From: Luteitalea sp. TBR-22
GTDB lineage: Bacteria; Acidobacteriota; Vicinamibacteria; Vicinamibacterales; Vicinamibacteraceae
NCBI RefSeq assembly: GCF_016865485.1
Contig: NZ_AP024452.1
Span: forward strand, 3,494,501 to 3,558,500
Length of the DNA stretch: 64,000 bases
Direction of reading: 5' to 3'
Below are positions 34,889-43,638 of the stretch, in pieces (position 1 is the stretch's first letter; each line of letters opens with the position of its first letter). Position numbers and translations under genes: made by a program. Below the pieces are notes generated by a model. The model searched no databases, was not told where the DNA came from, and was given only the letters and a program-made list of their open reading frames with translations.

Positions 34889-36279
34889 CGGGCGGGGCTC
34901 CACGGGTGCTGGTGCTCGGCGGCGGGATCGCCGGGCTCAGCGCCGCGTGGGAGTGCCATCGGCAGGGCGTCGGCGCCGTCGTCCTCGAGGCCCAGACGCG
35001 GGCAGGCGGGGTCATTCGCACCGACGTCGTCGAGGACGTGGTCCTCGATACCGGTCCGGACGCGTTCCTGGTGAGCAAGCCGGGGGCAATGACCCTCTGC
35101 CGTGAACTCGGCATCGAGGGACGCCTGATTGCGATGTCGCCGCCACGCGGGGCGTTCGTCCTGCGCGACGGCCAGTTGCACGCCCTGCCGGAGGGCGGCG
35201 CCTTCGGCATCGCGACGCGGCCTGGCCCGTTCCTGCGCTCGACGCTGCTCTCCCCCGCCGGCAAGTTGCGCGTCGCGCTCGAGCCGCTCGTGCCACGGCG
35301 GCGGACCGGTGGGGACGAGAGCGCCGGGGCGTTCTTCCGGCGCCGATTCGGCGCGGAGGCGGCCGAGCGGATCGCCCAGCCCCTGCTCGGCGGCATCCAC
35401 GCCGGCGATCTCGACAGGCTCTCGGTGGAGGCCGTGCTGCCGCAACTGGCGCACGTCGAGCGCGACGGCCGGAGCGTCCTCCTGGCCCTCCGACGCCAGG
35501 GCCAGCGCGCCACCGAGGGCGGCGCCTTCCGCAGTTTCCCCAACGGCATGGCCTTCCTCGTCGAGGCCCTCGTGGACGCGCTCCCGGCTGGCACGGTGCG
35601 CCTGGGTGTCGGCGCCACCGCCATCGCCCGGGCCGGACACGGCTGGCAGGTAGGAACCACGACCGGCGACCGGCTCGAGGCCGACCTCCTGCTGCTGGCC
35701 GCGCCGGCGGGCGTGGTCGCCGGCTGGCTGGGCCCGGTCGCGCCGGAGGCGGCCGGCCTGGCGTCGGGCATCCCGTACGTCTCGAGCGCCGGCGTGCTTG
35801 CGGTGTACGCGCGCACGGCAATTGCGCGCCCGATGCACGGCAGTGGCTACGTCTCCACGCCGGGTCCCGGTCGTGAACCGCTGCTGGCCACCAGTTGGTT
35901 GAGCAACAAGTGGGCGGGGCGTGCCCCTGCCGACCGGGTGGTGCTCAGGGGCTTCTTCGGAGGTGCGTTCGACGAGGCGGCGCTCGCGCAGTCCGACGAG
36001 ACACTGGTCGGCATCGCGCACCAGACGTGGCAGCGGCGGTTCGGCGTCGAGGCGCCCCCCCTGCTCACGCGCGTGGTCCGCTGGACACGAACCAGCCCGC
36101 AGCACGAGGTCGGCCACGGCGCCCGAGTCCGCCGCATCGACGAGGTGCTCGGCGCGCTGCCCTCGATTGCCGTCTGCGGCAGCGGCTTCCGTGCCGTCGG
36201 CATCCCAGACGTCGCCACCGACGCCCGTGCGGCCATCCGGACCCTGCTCGACCGCTGGCGCGCGCGCGGCGAAGGGTAG
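34885..36279 (+). CDS. hemY: Protoporphyrinogen/coproporphyrinogen oxidase (HemY type)
   Basis: Protein of 464 residues. FAD-binding VLVLGGGIAGLSAAWE is followed by VLEAQTRAGGVIRT, the NAD(P)-binding-like dinucleotide motif of the family; DTGPDAFLV, RFGAEAAERIAQPLLGGIHAGD and the C-terminal AVCGSGFRAVGIPD are typical for oxygen-dependent HemY. It oxidises protoporphyrinogen IX or, in Gram-positive-type pathways, coproporphyrinogen III. Start by ATGA overlap with hemE. The symbol hemG is used for an unrelated protein in enterobacteria, so hemY is preferred here. Confidence 0.93.
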   Translation: MTGGAPRVLVLGGGIAGLSAAWECHRQGVGAVVLEAQTRAGGVIRTDVVEDVVLDTGPDAFLVSKPGAMTLCRELGIEGRLIAMSPPRGAFVLRDGQLHALPEGGAFGIATRPGPFLRSTLLSPAGKLRVALEPLVPRRRTGGDESAGAFFRRRFGAEAAERIAQPLLGGIHAGDLDRLSVEAVLPQLAHVERDGRSVLLALRRQGQRATEGGAFRSFPNGMAFLVEALVDALPAGTVRLGVGATAIARAGHGWQVGTTTGDRLEADLLLLAAPAGVVAGWLGPVAPEAAGLASGIPYVSSAGVLAVYARTAIARPMHGSGYVSTPGPGREPLLATSWLSNKWAGRAPADRVVLRGFFGGAFDEAALAQSDETLVGIAHQTWQRRFGVEAPPLLTRVVRWTRTSPQHEVGHGARVRRIDEVLGALPSIAVCGSGFRAVGIPDVATDARAAIRTLLDRWRARGEG

Positions 36280-36291
36280 AATTCTCGCCGC

Positions 36292-37023
36292 ATGTTCGCG
36301 ACCCGATCGCTCCGACTTCCTGCTGCCCTGGCGTGCAGCGCGTTCTTCTCCCTCGGCTGCCAGCAGGCCTCGACGCCTGCCGCGTCGACCCCGACGGCCT
36401 CCGCGAGCCCGGCGGAGGCGGACGCGACCACCGCGCTGCGCACGCCGCAGGAGGTCGCGGCCCTGCCGGCGCTGACACCCGAACTGCAGCAGTTGCTGAC
36501 CCGCATCCGCGAGGCCGACAAGGGGCAGCTCGCGATCTCCGAGGAAGATGGGCGGTTCCTGCGGTTGATGATCGTGGCCAACCGGACGAAGAAGGCAATC
36601 GAGATCGGCGGCGCGAGCGGCTACAGCGCCATCTGGATGGGGCTTGGCCTGCGCGAGACCGGAGGGACGCTCACCACCATCGAGTACGACCCGGTCCGCT
36701 CGAAGGAACTGCAGGCCAACATCGCGGCGGCCGGCCTCGGCGACGTGGTGAAGGTGGTGGCCGGCGACGCCTTCAAGGCCGTGCCGGCCGAGCCGGGCAC
36801 GTTCGACTTCGTGTTCATCGACGCGTGGAAGCCCGATTACCAGAAGTACTTCGACATGACGTTCCCGCGCGTCCGACGCGGCGGCCTCATCCTGGCCCAC
36901 AACGTGATCAACAAGGGTGCGGACATGCAGGACTTCCTGGGCACGGTGAACGGCCGGGCCGACCTGCTCACCTCGATCGTCGCGCCCGGCAGCGAGGGCG
37001 TGTCGATCAGCCTGAAGCGCTGA
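36292..37023 (+). CDS. O-methyltransferase domain protein with N-terminal export signal
   Basis: Protein of 243 residues. The first 23 residues (MFATRSLRLPAALACSAFFSLGC) look like a lipoprotein signal, although position -3 of the lipobox is Ser; a Thr/Ala/Pro/Ser-rich linker follows up to about residue 60. The rest is a class I SAM methyltransferase of the catechol/caffeoyl-CoA O-methyltransferase type: AIEIGGASGYSAIWMGLGL (motif I), TIEYDP, VFIDAWKPDYQKYF and GGLILAHNV. SAM is not known in the periplasm, so either the signal is not used or the domain has lost activity. It is 12 bases behind hemY and 13 before the arginase gene. Confidence 0.85.
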   Translation: MFATRSLRLPAALACSAFFSLGCQQASTPAASTPTASASPAEADATTALRTPQEVAALPALTPELQQLLTRIREADKGQLAISEEDGRFLRLMIVANRTKKAIEIGGASGYSAIWMGLGLRETGGTLTTIEYDPVRSKELQANIAAAGLGDVVKVVAGDAFKAVPAEPGTFDFVFIDAWKPDYQKYFDMTFPRVRRGGLILAHNVINKGADMQDFLGTVNGRADLLTSIVAPGSEGVSISLKR

Positions 37024-37036
37024 CGAGGAGACGGCG

Positions 37037-37945
37037 ATGGCCGACATCCACCTGATCGGAGTGCCGCTGGACCTCGGCGGCGGGCGGCGCGGGGTGGACA
37101 TGGGGCCGTCGGCGGTGCGCATCGCGGGCATCGCCGATCGGCTCACCGCCCTCGGCCACCACGTCCTGGATCGGGGCGACATCGTGACGCCCACACCGGA
37201 GACGCGCGAAGAAGGCGACCCGAAGAAGAAGTACGTGCACGACATCCAGTCGGTATGCGACGCGCTCTACGAGCGGGCGCTGGCCTCGCACCTGGAGCAC
37301 GCGTTCCCGATCGTGATCGGCGGCGATCACAGCCTGGGCGCCGGGTCGGTCGCGGCGACGGCGGCGTTCGCGCGCCGGCAGGGCCAGCCAATCGGTCTGC
37401 TGTGGGTCGACGCGCACGCCGACATGAACACGCCGGCGACGACGGTGTCGGGCAACGTGCACGGGATGCCACTGGCGGCCCTGCTCGGCGAGGATCCGCG
37501 CGAACTGGCGCTCGTGGGTGGGTACGAACCGAAGGTCCTCCCGCAGCACACGGTGCTGGTTGGCATCAGGAACCTCGACGAGCGCGAGAAGGAAGAGGTG
37601 CGCGCGGCGGGCGTGCACGTCTTCACCATGAAGGACATCGACAGGCAGGGCGTCGCCGCGGTCATGGAGCAGGCCATCGCGATCGCCTCGGCGGGCACGG
37701 CGGGCATCCACGTCTCGTTCGACCTCGACGTGTGTGACCCTGCGGTCGCCCCCGGTGTCGGCACGCCGGTGCGCGGCGGCCTGGACTACCGCGAGGCGCA
37801 CATGGTGATGGAGATGCTGGCCGATGCCCGGCGCGTCATGGCCCTCGATCTCGTCGAGGTCAACCCGGTGCTCGACGTACAGAACACGACGGCCGTGCTC
37901 GCCGCGGAACTGGCCGCCTCGGCGCTCGGCCAGAAGATCCTCTAG
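37037..37945 (+). CDS. rocF: Arginase
   Basis: Protein of 302 residues. It has all manganese-site motifs of the ureohydrolase family: GGDHSLGAGS, VDAHADMNTP and SFDLDVCDPAVAPG, and the VPLDLGGGRRGVDMGPSAVR start common to arginases rather than agmatinases. It hydrolyses arginine to ornithine and urea. GAGGAGACG precedes the ATG as ribosome-binding site. No urease or ornithine aminotransferase is nearby, so its pathway role is not clear from context. Confidence 0.93.
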   Translation: MADIHLIGVPLDLGGGRRGVDMGPSAVRIAGIADRLTALGHHVLDRGDIVTPTPETREEGDPKKKYVHDIQSVCDALYERALASHLEHAFPIVIGGDHSLGAGSVAATAAFARRQGQPIGLLWVDAHADMNTPATTVSGNVHGMPLAALLGEDPRELALVGGYEPKVLPQHTVLVGIRNLDEREKEEVRAAGVHVFTMKDIDRQGVAAVMEQAIAIASAGTAGIHVSFDLDVCDPAVAPGVGTPVRGGLDYREAHMVMEMLADARRVMALDLVEVNPVLDVQNTTAVLAAELAASALGQKIL

Positions 37946-38001
37946 CCGCGCTATAGTGCAGTGTTCGCCTGCCGTTGGGCAGGCCTTTCTGGAGGAATCG
38001 A

Positions 38002-38541
38002 ATGCGTCGTGCGATCCTGACCCTGACCGCGGCTGCTGCCGTTGTCGTTGCCCCGCTGGCCCTGCCCTCCACCGCCTTCGCTCAGAAGGTGGTGTCGTCA
38101 ACGCCCGGAAAGGGCGGCAGCCCCCACGAGACCGTCGAGTACAAGGTGGGTGCCGCCACCGTGACCATCGTCTACGGTCGCCCGTACCTGAAGGGCCGCA
38201 GCCTCGACGCGCTGGCGCCCGCAGGCAAGGTCTACCGCACCGGAGCCGACGAGGCGACGACCCTGAAGACCGACAAGGCGCTGCAGATCGGCACCCTCGC
38301 CGTGCCGGCAGGCACCTACACGCTCTACACGCTGCCCGGCTCGCCCTGGCAGCTGATCGTCAACAAGCAGACCGGTCAGTGGGGCACCGAGTACACGCAG
38401 GGCCAGGACCTTGGCCGCACGCCGATGACGGCCGGTACGCTGTCGAGCCCGGCCGAGCAGTTGACCATCGCCGTGGTGGGCAGCAACCTCGAGATCCACT
38501 GGGGCACGATGAAGCAGGCCGTCGCCATCAGCGCGAAGTAG
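38002..38541 (+). CDS. Secreted DUF2911 protein
   Basis: Protein of 179 residues. The ATG at 38002 has GGAGG at 37991-37995; a start nine codons earlier lacks one. A signal peptide ending in STAFAQ (residues 1-24) is followed by the DUF2911 domain: VEYKVGAATVTIVYGRPYLKGR, GKVYRTGADEATTL, VPAGTYTLYTLPG, WQLIVNKQTGQWG, and a C-terminal LTIAVVGSNLEIHWGTM. The family is common in Bacteroidota and Acidobacteriota and of unknown function. The gene is single, 56 bases after arginase, and convergent with the FlhB-C gene. Confidence 0.92.
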   Translation: MRRAILTLTAAAAVVVAPLALPSTAFAQKVVSSTPGKGGSPHETVEYKVGAATVTIVYGRPYLKGRSLDALAPAGKVYRTGADEATTLKTDKALQIGTLAVPAGTYTLYTLPGSPWQLIVNKQTGQWGTEYTQGQDLGRTPMTAGTLSSPAEQLTIAVVGSNLEIHWGTMKQAVAISAK

Positions 38542-38623
38542 GCGCCTGGCACAGCGGCGCGGTGATCCCCCGACCGGGTCGAAAGGGACACCGCGCTCTA
38601 CCGTCGATGCCGCACGGCGGCAG

Positions 38624-38644
38624 GGCCGGGTGACCCACCCGGCC
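38624..38644. terminator. Hairpin between convergent genes
   Basis: Perfect 9-bp stem GGCCGGGTG / CACCCGGCC with a three-base loop, between the DUF2911 and FlhB-C genes. No T-tract on either side. Confidence 0.4.
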
Positions 38645-38658
38645 GCATTCGGCCGCGA

Positions 38659-38934
38659 TCAGCGCCGGGCCGCGGTCCGTAACAGGAACGCGATGACTTC
38701 CGCGACGGCGCGATAGAGTTCCGGCGGGATGGCCGTCTCCGGCGGCAGCCGGGTGAGCAGAGTCACGAGGTCGGGGCTCTCGTGAATCGGGATGCCGTGC
38801 TCCCGGGCCAGCGCGATGATCCGTTCGGCGAGCGCGCCCTCCCCTGTCGCCACGACCTCCGGCGCCGCCGTCTCCCCAGGCACGTAGCGCAGCGCGGCCG
38901 CGCGCCGGCGCGGCGCCATCGGGGAGTCGGTCAT
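38659..38934 (-). CDS. Stand-alone FlhB C-terminal-domain protein
   Basis: Protein of 91 residues, starting by ATGA overlap with the FliK-like gene. It corresponds to the cytoplasmic C-terminal part of FlhB/YscU export switches: ALRYVPGETAAPEVVATGEGALAERIIALAREHGIPIHESPDL, ending in YRAVAEVIAFLL. The membrane domain and the autocleavage NPTH motif are absent. Such FlhB-C-only proteins are known paired with a FliK-like gene outside flagellar clusters. Its function is not established; no other flagellar or type III secretion gene is in the window. Confidence 0.85.
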   Translation of the reverse strand: MTDSPMAPRRRAAALRYVPGETAAPEVVATGEGALAERIIALAREHGIPIHESPDLVTLLTRLPPETAIPPELYRAVAEVIAFLLRTAARR

Positions 38935-40118
38935 GCGCGGGCATCCAGGATGGTGCGCTGCGTCGGCAGGTCCGGCAGTTCGTCGGGCGAACACGCCCGC
39001 ACCGGATCCACCACGACCCGCGACAGGGCATGCGCGAAGCCAGCACTCTCCAGGGCCACACCCAGATCGGCCAGGCCCGCCTCGAGGCGATCGGCAGCGT
39101 CGAGCCCTTCGACGATGAACTCGGTGCGCACCTCGGAACCCACCACGCCGAGCCTCACCTGCACCCGACCAAGCCCCTCGAGCGTGAGGTCGAGGCGCAC
39201 CTGACGCCAGGGCGCCGGGTCGTCCGCGCCTCCCTGCTCGGGCGCTTCGCGTGCGACACGCATCCGCAGTCGCATCTCCGCGTCCTGTCCGTCCACCTGC
39301 AGCGGGATGCGGAGGTCGACCACGCCGTCGCGGGCAAGGTGCGCCGCCGTCCGCGCCTGCTCGGCCAGCAGGGCGTCCTGCAGCGTGCGGACCGCCTCCC
39401 GCGCGCCGTCGAGCCCCGCAGGCCCCTCCGCCAGCAGCGCGGACACCAGCGCCAGGCGCGAGCGGACGTCGTGCGACGCCAGTGTCTCGGCGTTCGATCG
39501 CGCGTGTCGCACCACGTCGGCGAGGCGACGCTCGAGCAGGACGCCGCCGTCGGCCACCCGTTCGGCGAGCGCCCGTGCCACGGCCTCTGCGGCCTGCGCG
39601 GCCTCGGGCGTTCCTGCGGGGGGCGTCGGGATCGGCACCGGCGCCAGGGATCGCACCAGCGCATGCGCCTGCGCGTCGCTGATCACGCCTGACGAGACCA
39701 GTGCCGGGAGCCACCGGGCCACGCCGAGCGCCGCGGCCCGCACGTCGGGGGCATCCCGGGCCGCGAGGACGGCCGCCGCGAAGCCGTATGTCGCCTGGGA
39801 GACCGGTGCACCGGCCGGTACATCGACCGGTGGGGCGCTGGACGGCCCGTCCGGCGCTGCCGCTTCGGCACCGATCAAACGCAGCAACGGCTGGTCGCCC
39901 CCCTGCACCACCTCGAGCCGCAGCCGCGTGCCCTGGGGGTAGTGCATCGGCGCGCCGGTGGCGACCTGGGAGCCCAGGAGCGACAGCAGGGTGGCGCCGT
40001 CGGCGTTGGTGCCGAGCACCGTCGCCATGATGCGGACGCCCGGCGCGAAGGCCCCGGGCACCTGCACCGGGGTCACGACCTCCGAGGGCAACAAGGGCGG
40101 CAGGAGAGTGATCTGCAT
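38931..40118 (-). CDS. FliK-like protein (flagellar hook-length control domain)
   Basis: Protein of 395 residues. Most of it is Ala/Pro/Arg-rich with scattered helices. The C-terminal part (about residues 295-380) resembles the FliK C-terminal domain: VRLDLTLEGLGRVQVRLGVVGSEVRTEFIVEGLDAADRLEAGLADLGVALESAGF. It overlaps the FlhB-C gene by four bases, so the two are likely a functional unit, as FliK binds FlhB-C in flagella. No flagellar genes surround them. The gene is divergent from ppk with a 92-base gap. Confidence 0.75.
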   Translation of the reverse strand: MQITLLPPLLPSEVVTPVQVPGAFAPGVRIMATVLGTNADGATLLSLLGSQVATGAPMHYPQGTRLRLEVVQGGDQPLLRLIGAEAAAPDGPSSAPPVDVPAGAPVSQATYGFAAAVLAARDAPDVRAAALGVARWLPALVSSGVISDAQAHALVRSLAPVPIPTPPAGTPEAAQAAEAVARALAERVADGGVLLERRLADVVRHARSNAETLASHDVRSRLALVSALLAEGPAGLDGAREAVRTLQDALLAEQARTAAHLARDGVVDLRIPLQVDGQDAEMRLRMRVAREAPEQGGADDPAPWRQVRLDLTLEGLGRVQVRLGVVGSEVRTEFIVEGLDAADRLEAGLADLGVALESAGFAHALSRVVVDPVRACSPDELPDLPTQRTILDARA

Positions 40119-40210
40119 GGACGCCGTTCGGCGGCAGGCACGCGCGTCACCGACGGGCTGCGGGACGCCGCTTTGTTATCATCGGCTCGAAATCGCCCGG
40201 GCGCGAGTCC

Positions 40211-42379
40211 ATGAACGCCACACCCCCGACCAAGGTTCGTCCCTCACGCGGCCGCGCAGGCAAGCGGCGCGTCCGTTTGCCGGCGCAGCGCACGGACTGG
40301 TCGCAGTGCGACCCCGGCAACCTCGAGCACCCTTCGCTCTACATCAACCGGGAGCTGAGCTGGCTGGAGTTCAACCAGCGCGTGCTGAATCAGGCGCTCG
40401 ACCCTTCGCACCCGCTGCTCGAGCGCGTCAAGTTCCTCGCCATCGTCGCCACCAACCTCGACGAGTTCTTCATGGTGCGGGTGGCGACCCTGCTGAAGAA
40501 GTACCGGGCCGGCATCGAGGACGTCAGCCCCGACGGCCTGAACACCGAGCAGCAGCTCGCGGCGACCCGGGCGCGCGCCGCCGAGATGATGGCGTCGCTG
40601 ACGCGGTGCTGGCGTGAACAGCTGCGGCCCGCCCTGGCCGCCGAACAGGTCCGCATCCTCGAGCCCGACGAGTACACCGACCAGCTGCGGGCGCATCTGG
40701 CCGACTACTTCCGCGCCGAGATCCTCCCCGTCCTGACCCCGCTCGCCTTCGATCCGGGTCACCCGTTCCCGTACATCTCGAACCTGAGCCGGAATTTCGC
40801 GGTCGTGGTCAAGCACGGCGGGCGGACCAAGTTCGCGCGCGTGAAGATCCCGGCCACGCTGGATCGCTTCATCCCGGTGCCGGCCGATCCCGCGGGCAAC
40901 GGCGGCGCCACGTTCGTGTTCCTGGAGGACGTGGTGCGCGCCAACCTGCAGCTGCTGTTCCCGGGCACGGAGCTGCAGTCGGCGCACCTGTTCCGGATCA
41001 TCCGCGACACCGACATGGTGATCCAGGAGGACGAGGCCGACGACCTGCTCGAGACCGTCGACCGGAGCCTGAAGCAGCTACGGTACGGCGCGCTGTGCCT
41101 GCTCGAGGTCGAGGACACGATGCCGCGGCGGGTGCTCAACATCCTCGTCGAGAACTTCGAGATCGACGAGGACATCGTGTCGCGCACGCGCGAGCGGATG
41201 GACTGGGACGACTGGCACCAGTTGACGAAGTTGCACCTGCCTCACCTGAAGGACGCGCCGTTCTCACCGCGCAGCATCTGGTCGGGCTACACCGAGATCT
41301 TCGACGACCTCCGCGAGGAGGACGTCCTGGTGCACCATCCGTTCGACAGCTTCTCGTCGGTGGAGGCGTTCCTGCGCGCCGCCGTGGAGGATCCGCAGGT
41401 CATCGCAATCAAGATGACGCTGTACCGGATCGGATCCAACTCGCCGCTGGTCGACATGCTCGTGGAGGCGGCCGAGCAGGGCAAGCAGGTGGCCGTGCTG
41501 GTCGAGCTCAAGGCTCGGTTCGACGAGAAGAACAACATCGCGTGGGCCAACCGCATGGAAGCGGCCGGCATCCACGTGGTGTACGGCGTGGTGAGCCTCA
41601 AGACGCACGCGAAGCTGTGCCTCATCGTGCGCAAGGAGCAGGAAGGCATCCGCCGCTACGCGCACGTCGGGACGGGCAACTACAACCGGGCGACGGCGGC
41701 CGTCTACACCGACATCGGCCTGTTCACCTCCGACTACGCCATCGTCGACGACATCTCCGAGGTGTTCAACTACCTCACGGGCTATTCGAACCGGCGGGCG
41801 TACGACCAGCTGCTGGTCGCGCCGGTCGGGCTGCGCACGCAGCTGAAGGCGCTGATCGACCGCGAATGCGAGCACCAGCGCAACGGTCGCCCGGCGCGGC
41901 TGATCTTCAAGCTCAACGCCGTGGCCGACCCGGGCATGGTGCGCAACCTCTATCGCGCCAGCCAGTGCGGCGTGCGCGCCGACCTCATCGTGCGGGGCGT
42001 GTGCTGCCTGCGCCCGGGCATCCCCGGGATCTCCGACACGATCACCGTGCGATCGATCGTCGGACGCTTCCTCGAGCACTCGCGCATCTACTACTTCGAG
42101 AACGGCGGTGACCCCGAGGTGTACATCGGCAGCGCCGACCTGATGGAACGCAACCTCGATCGTCGCGTCGAGGTGCTCTGCCCCGTGCATCAACCCGACC
42201 TGAAGGCGCACTTGCGCGACGTGGTGCTCGAGACGCTGCTCTCCGACACCGACCGTGCCCGCGTGCTGCGCACCGACGGCTCGTACGTGCCCGTCTCGGT
42301 GCCGGCCGGCGGCGACCCGGTCAACGCGCAGCGCCGCCTGCTCGACGTGTACTCGCTCCTCTCCTCGTCGGTGCTCTGA
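40211..42379 (+). CDS. ppk: Polyphosphate kinase 1
   Basis: Protein of 722 residues, normal PPK1 size. Four-domain features are visible: N-terminal YINRELSWLEFNQRVL, middle LKKYRAGIEDVSPDG and FSSVEAFLRAAVEDPQVIAIKMTLYRIG, and the phospholipase-D-like catalytic halves with VVSLKTHAKLCLIVR (catalytic His) and RSIVGRFLEHSRIYYF. HVGTGNYNRATA is the ATP loop. It makes long-chain polyphosphate from ATP reversibly, on the inner membrane. A basic 35-residue N-terminal extension precedes the conserved part. The stop overlaps the next ATG (TGATG). Confidence 0.97.
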   Translation: MNATPPTKVRPSRGRAGKRRVRLPAQRTDWSQCDPGNLEHPSLYINRELSWLEFNQRVLNQALDPSHPLLERVKFLAIVATNLDEFFMVRVATLLKKYRAGIEDVSPDGLNTEQQLAATRARAAEMMASLTRCWREQLRPALAAEQVRILEPDEYTDQLRAHLADYFRAEILPVLTPLAFDPGHPFPYISNLSRNFAVVVKHGGRTKFARVKIPATLDRFIPVPADPAGNGGATFVFLEDVVRANLQLLFPGTELQSAHLFRIIRDTDMVIQEDEADDLLETVDRSLKQLRYGALCLLEVEDTMPRRVLNILVENFEIDEDIVSRTRERMDWDDWHQLTKLHLPHLKDAPFSPRSIWSGYTEIFDDLREEDVLVHHPFDSFSSVEAFLRAAVEDPQVIAIKMTLYRIGSNSPLVDMLVEAAEQGKQVAVLVELKARFDEKNNIAWANRMEAAGIHVVYGVVSLKTHAKLCLIVRKEQEGIRRYAHVGTGNYNRATAAVYTDIGLFTSDYAIVDDISEVFNYLTGYSNRRAYDQLLVAPVGLRTQLKALIDRECEHQRNGRPARLIFKLNAVADPGMVRNLYRASQCGVRADLIVRGVCCLRPGIPGISDTITVRSIVGRFLEHSRIYYFENGGDPEVYIGSADLMERNLDRRVEVLCPVHQPDLKAHLRDVVLETLLSDTDRARVLRTDGSYVPVSVPAGGDPVNAQRRLLDVYSLLSSSVL

Positions 42380-43071
42380 TGGTCGAGATGTACCGCGGCC
42401 CCGAGTCGACGCGGCAGCCCGCCACCTATCGGGTCGCGCGAGCCGGGGTCGGCGTCGCCGAGCTCCTCGGCGGCGCCGGGTGGGATCACGCGATGGCCAT
42501 CACGTGGGGACCCGAGGGACTGGCGACCACGTTCCGGGCGGTGTGGCACGACGAGGGCATCGCCGTGCGCTGGGACGTGCAGGATCGGGCGCCGTGGGCG
42601 ACACGCACGCGACGCGACGACTGCCTGTGGGACACCGAAGTGGTCGAGGTGTTCCTCGACCCGACCCGGTCGGGCGAGGACTACGCCGAACTCGAGGTCA
42701 CGCCGGCCAACGTCGTCTGCGACCTGCACATCGAGCGCCTCGCCCCGGAGCGACGCGTGCACCTGGAGTGGGACTTCGAGGGGCTGCAGACGCGCGTCCA
42801 CCGCGCGCCCGGGTCGGACGACTGGACGGCGATCGCCTGGATGCCGTTTGCCGACTTCGCCTCGCTGTCGGCGCGCGTCGCCGCCTGCCTGCCGGTCACC
42901 GCCGGCGACAGCTGGCATTTCAACGCGTTTCGCATCAAGCGGCCCGGCGGTCCCGAACGACCGGAGGACGGCGCGGTGTACGCGGCCTGGTCGGTGCCCG
43001 ACGGTCCGACGTTCCACGCGCCCTCGTTCTTCCGGCCGCTCGTGTTCGCCCCCGCACCGGAGGACACATGA
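42379..43071 (+). CDS. CBM9/DOMON-like carbohydrate-binding protein
   Basis: Protein of 230 residues without a signal peptide. The beta-sandwich pattern is like carbohydrate-binding family 9 domains: TTFRAVWHDEGIAVRWDVQDRAPW, LWDTEVVEVFLDPTRSG, YAELEVTPANVVCDL and WHFNAFRIKRPGG. DTEVVEVFLDP is the usual core motif. It follows ppk by a one-base TGATG overlap and precedes the DinB gene by an ATGA overlap. The ligand is not known, and the absence of a signal peptide suggests a cytosolic role. No catalytic motif is evident. Confidence 0.8.
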   Translation: MVEMYRGPESTRQPATYRVARAGVGVAELLGGAGWDHAMAITWGPEGLATTFRAVWHDEGIAVRWDVQDRAPWATRTRRDDCLWDTEVVEVFLDPTRSGEDYAELEVTPANVVCDLHIERLAPERRVHLEWDFEGLQTRVHRAPGSDDWTAIAWMPFADFASLSARVAACLPVTAGDSWHFNAFRIKRPGGPERPEDGAVYAAWSVPDGPTFHAPSFFRPLVFAPAPEDT

Positions 43072-43628
43072 ACGCCGCCGAGCAGTACGCCCGGATTCGC
43101 GAGGGCCTCGAGCAGGCAGATGCGCGCGCCGCGGCGCTGGCAGCCCGCTGCACGCCCGAGGCGTGGGCGCGCCGCACGCCCGAGGGCGGATGGTCGCCCT
43201 CGGAGTGCGTGCAGCACCTGGTGCTGTCTGTCGATGCGATGCTGGCGCGGATCGATGCCGCCATCGCCGACGGACATGCGCGCGGCATCACCGGCGACGG
43301 ACCGTTCTCGCCAGGACTGCTGGGCCGCCTGCTGATCTGGGTGCTCGAGCCGCCGTATCGCCGGCTGCGCAGCAGGACCGGACCGGCGTTCGTCCCCGCC
43401 GCCACGCGCACGCCCGACGCCGACGTGGCAGCCCTTCGTGCCGCGCACGATCGCGTACGCGAGAGCCTGGCGCGCGCGTCGGGGCTGGCGCTCGACCGCC
43501 TGTCGATCTTGTCGCCCTTCGACGCGCGCGCCTCCTACAACCTGTACGCGGCGTTCGCCATCCTGCCGGTCCACGCCCGGCGCCACCTGTGGCAGGCCGA
43601 ACAGGCCATCGCCGCGCATCGCACCTGA
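43068..43628 (+). CDS. DinB-family (DUF664-like) protein
   Basis: Protein of 186 residues, mostly helical. A DinB-like first helix pair is seen (MNAAEQYARIREGLEQADARAAAL, then WSPSECVQHLVLSVDAML with the first metal His) and a late FAILPVHARRHLWQAEQAI with two further His, forming the three-His site of DinB/YfiT hydrolases. GGAGG-like bases precede the ATG, which overlaps the upstream stop. Family members include metal-dependent thiol transferases and damage-induced proteins; no specific reaction can be assigned. It closes the ppk operon and is convergent with the DUF4397 gene. Confidence 0.85.
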   Translation: MNAAEQYARIREGLEQADARAAALAARCTPEAWARRTPEGGWSPSECVQHLVLSVDAMLARIDAAIADGHARGITGDGPFSPGLLGRLLIWVLEPPYRRLRSRTGPAFVPAATRTPDADVAALRAAHDRVRESLARASGLALDRLSILSPFDARASYNLYAAFAILPVHARRHLWQAEQAIAAHRT

Positions 43629-43638
43629 CCCGCCCGGA

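Noticed and set aside
38659-40118. Type III secretion switch (YscU/FlhB) and needle-length regulator (FliK/YscP)
   Set aside because: No other secretion or flagellar component is present and the switch lacks NPTH; only a pair of domains remains.
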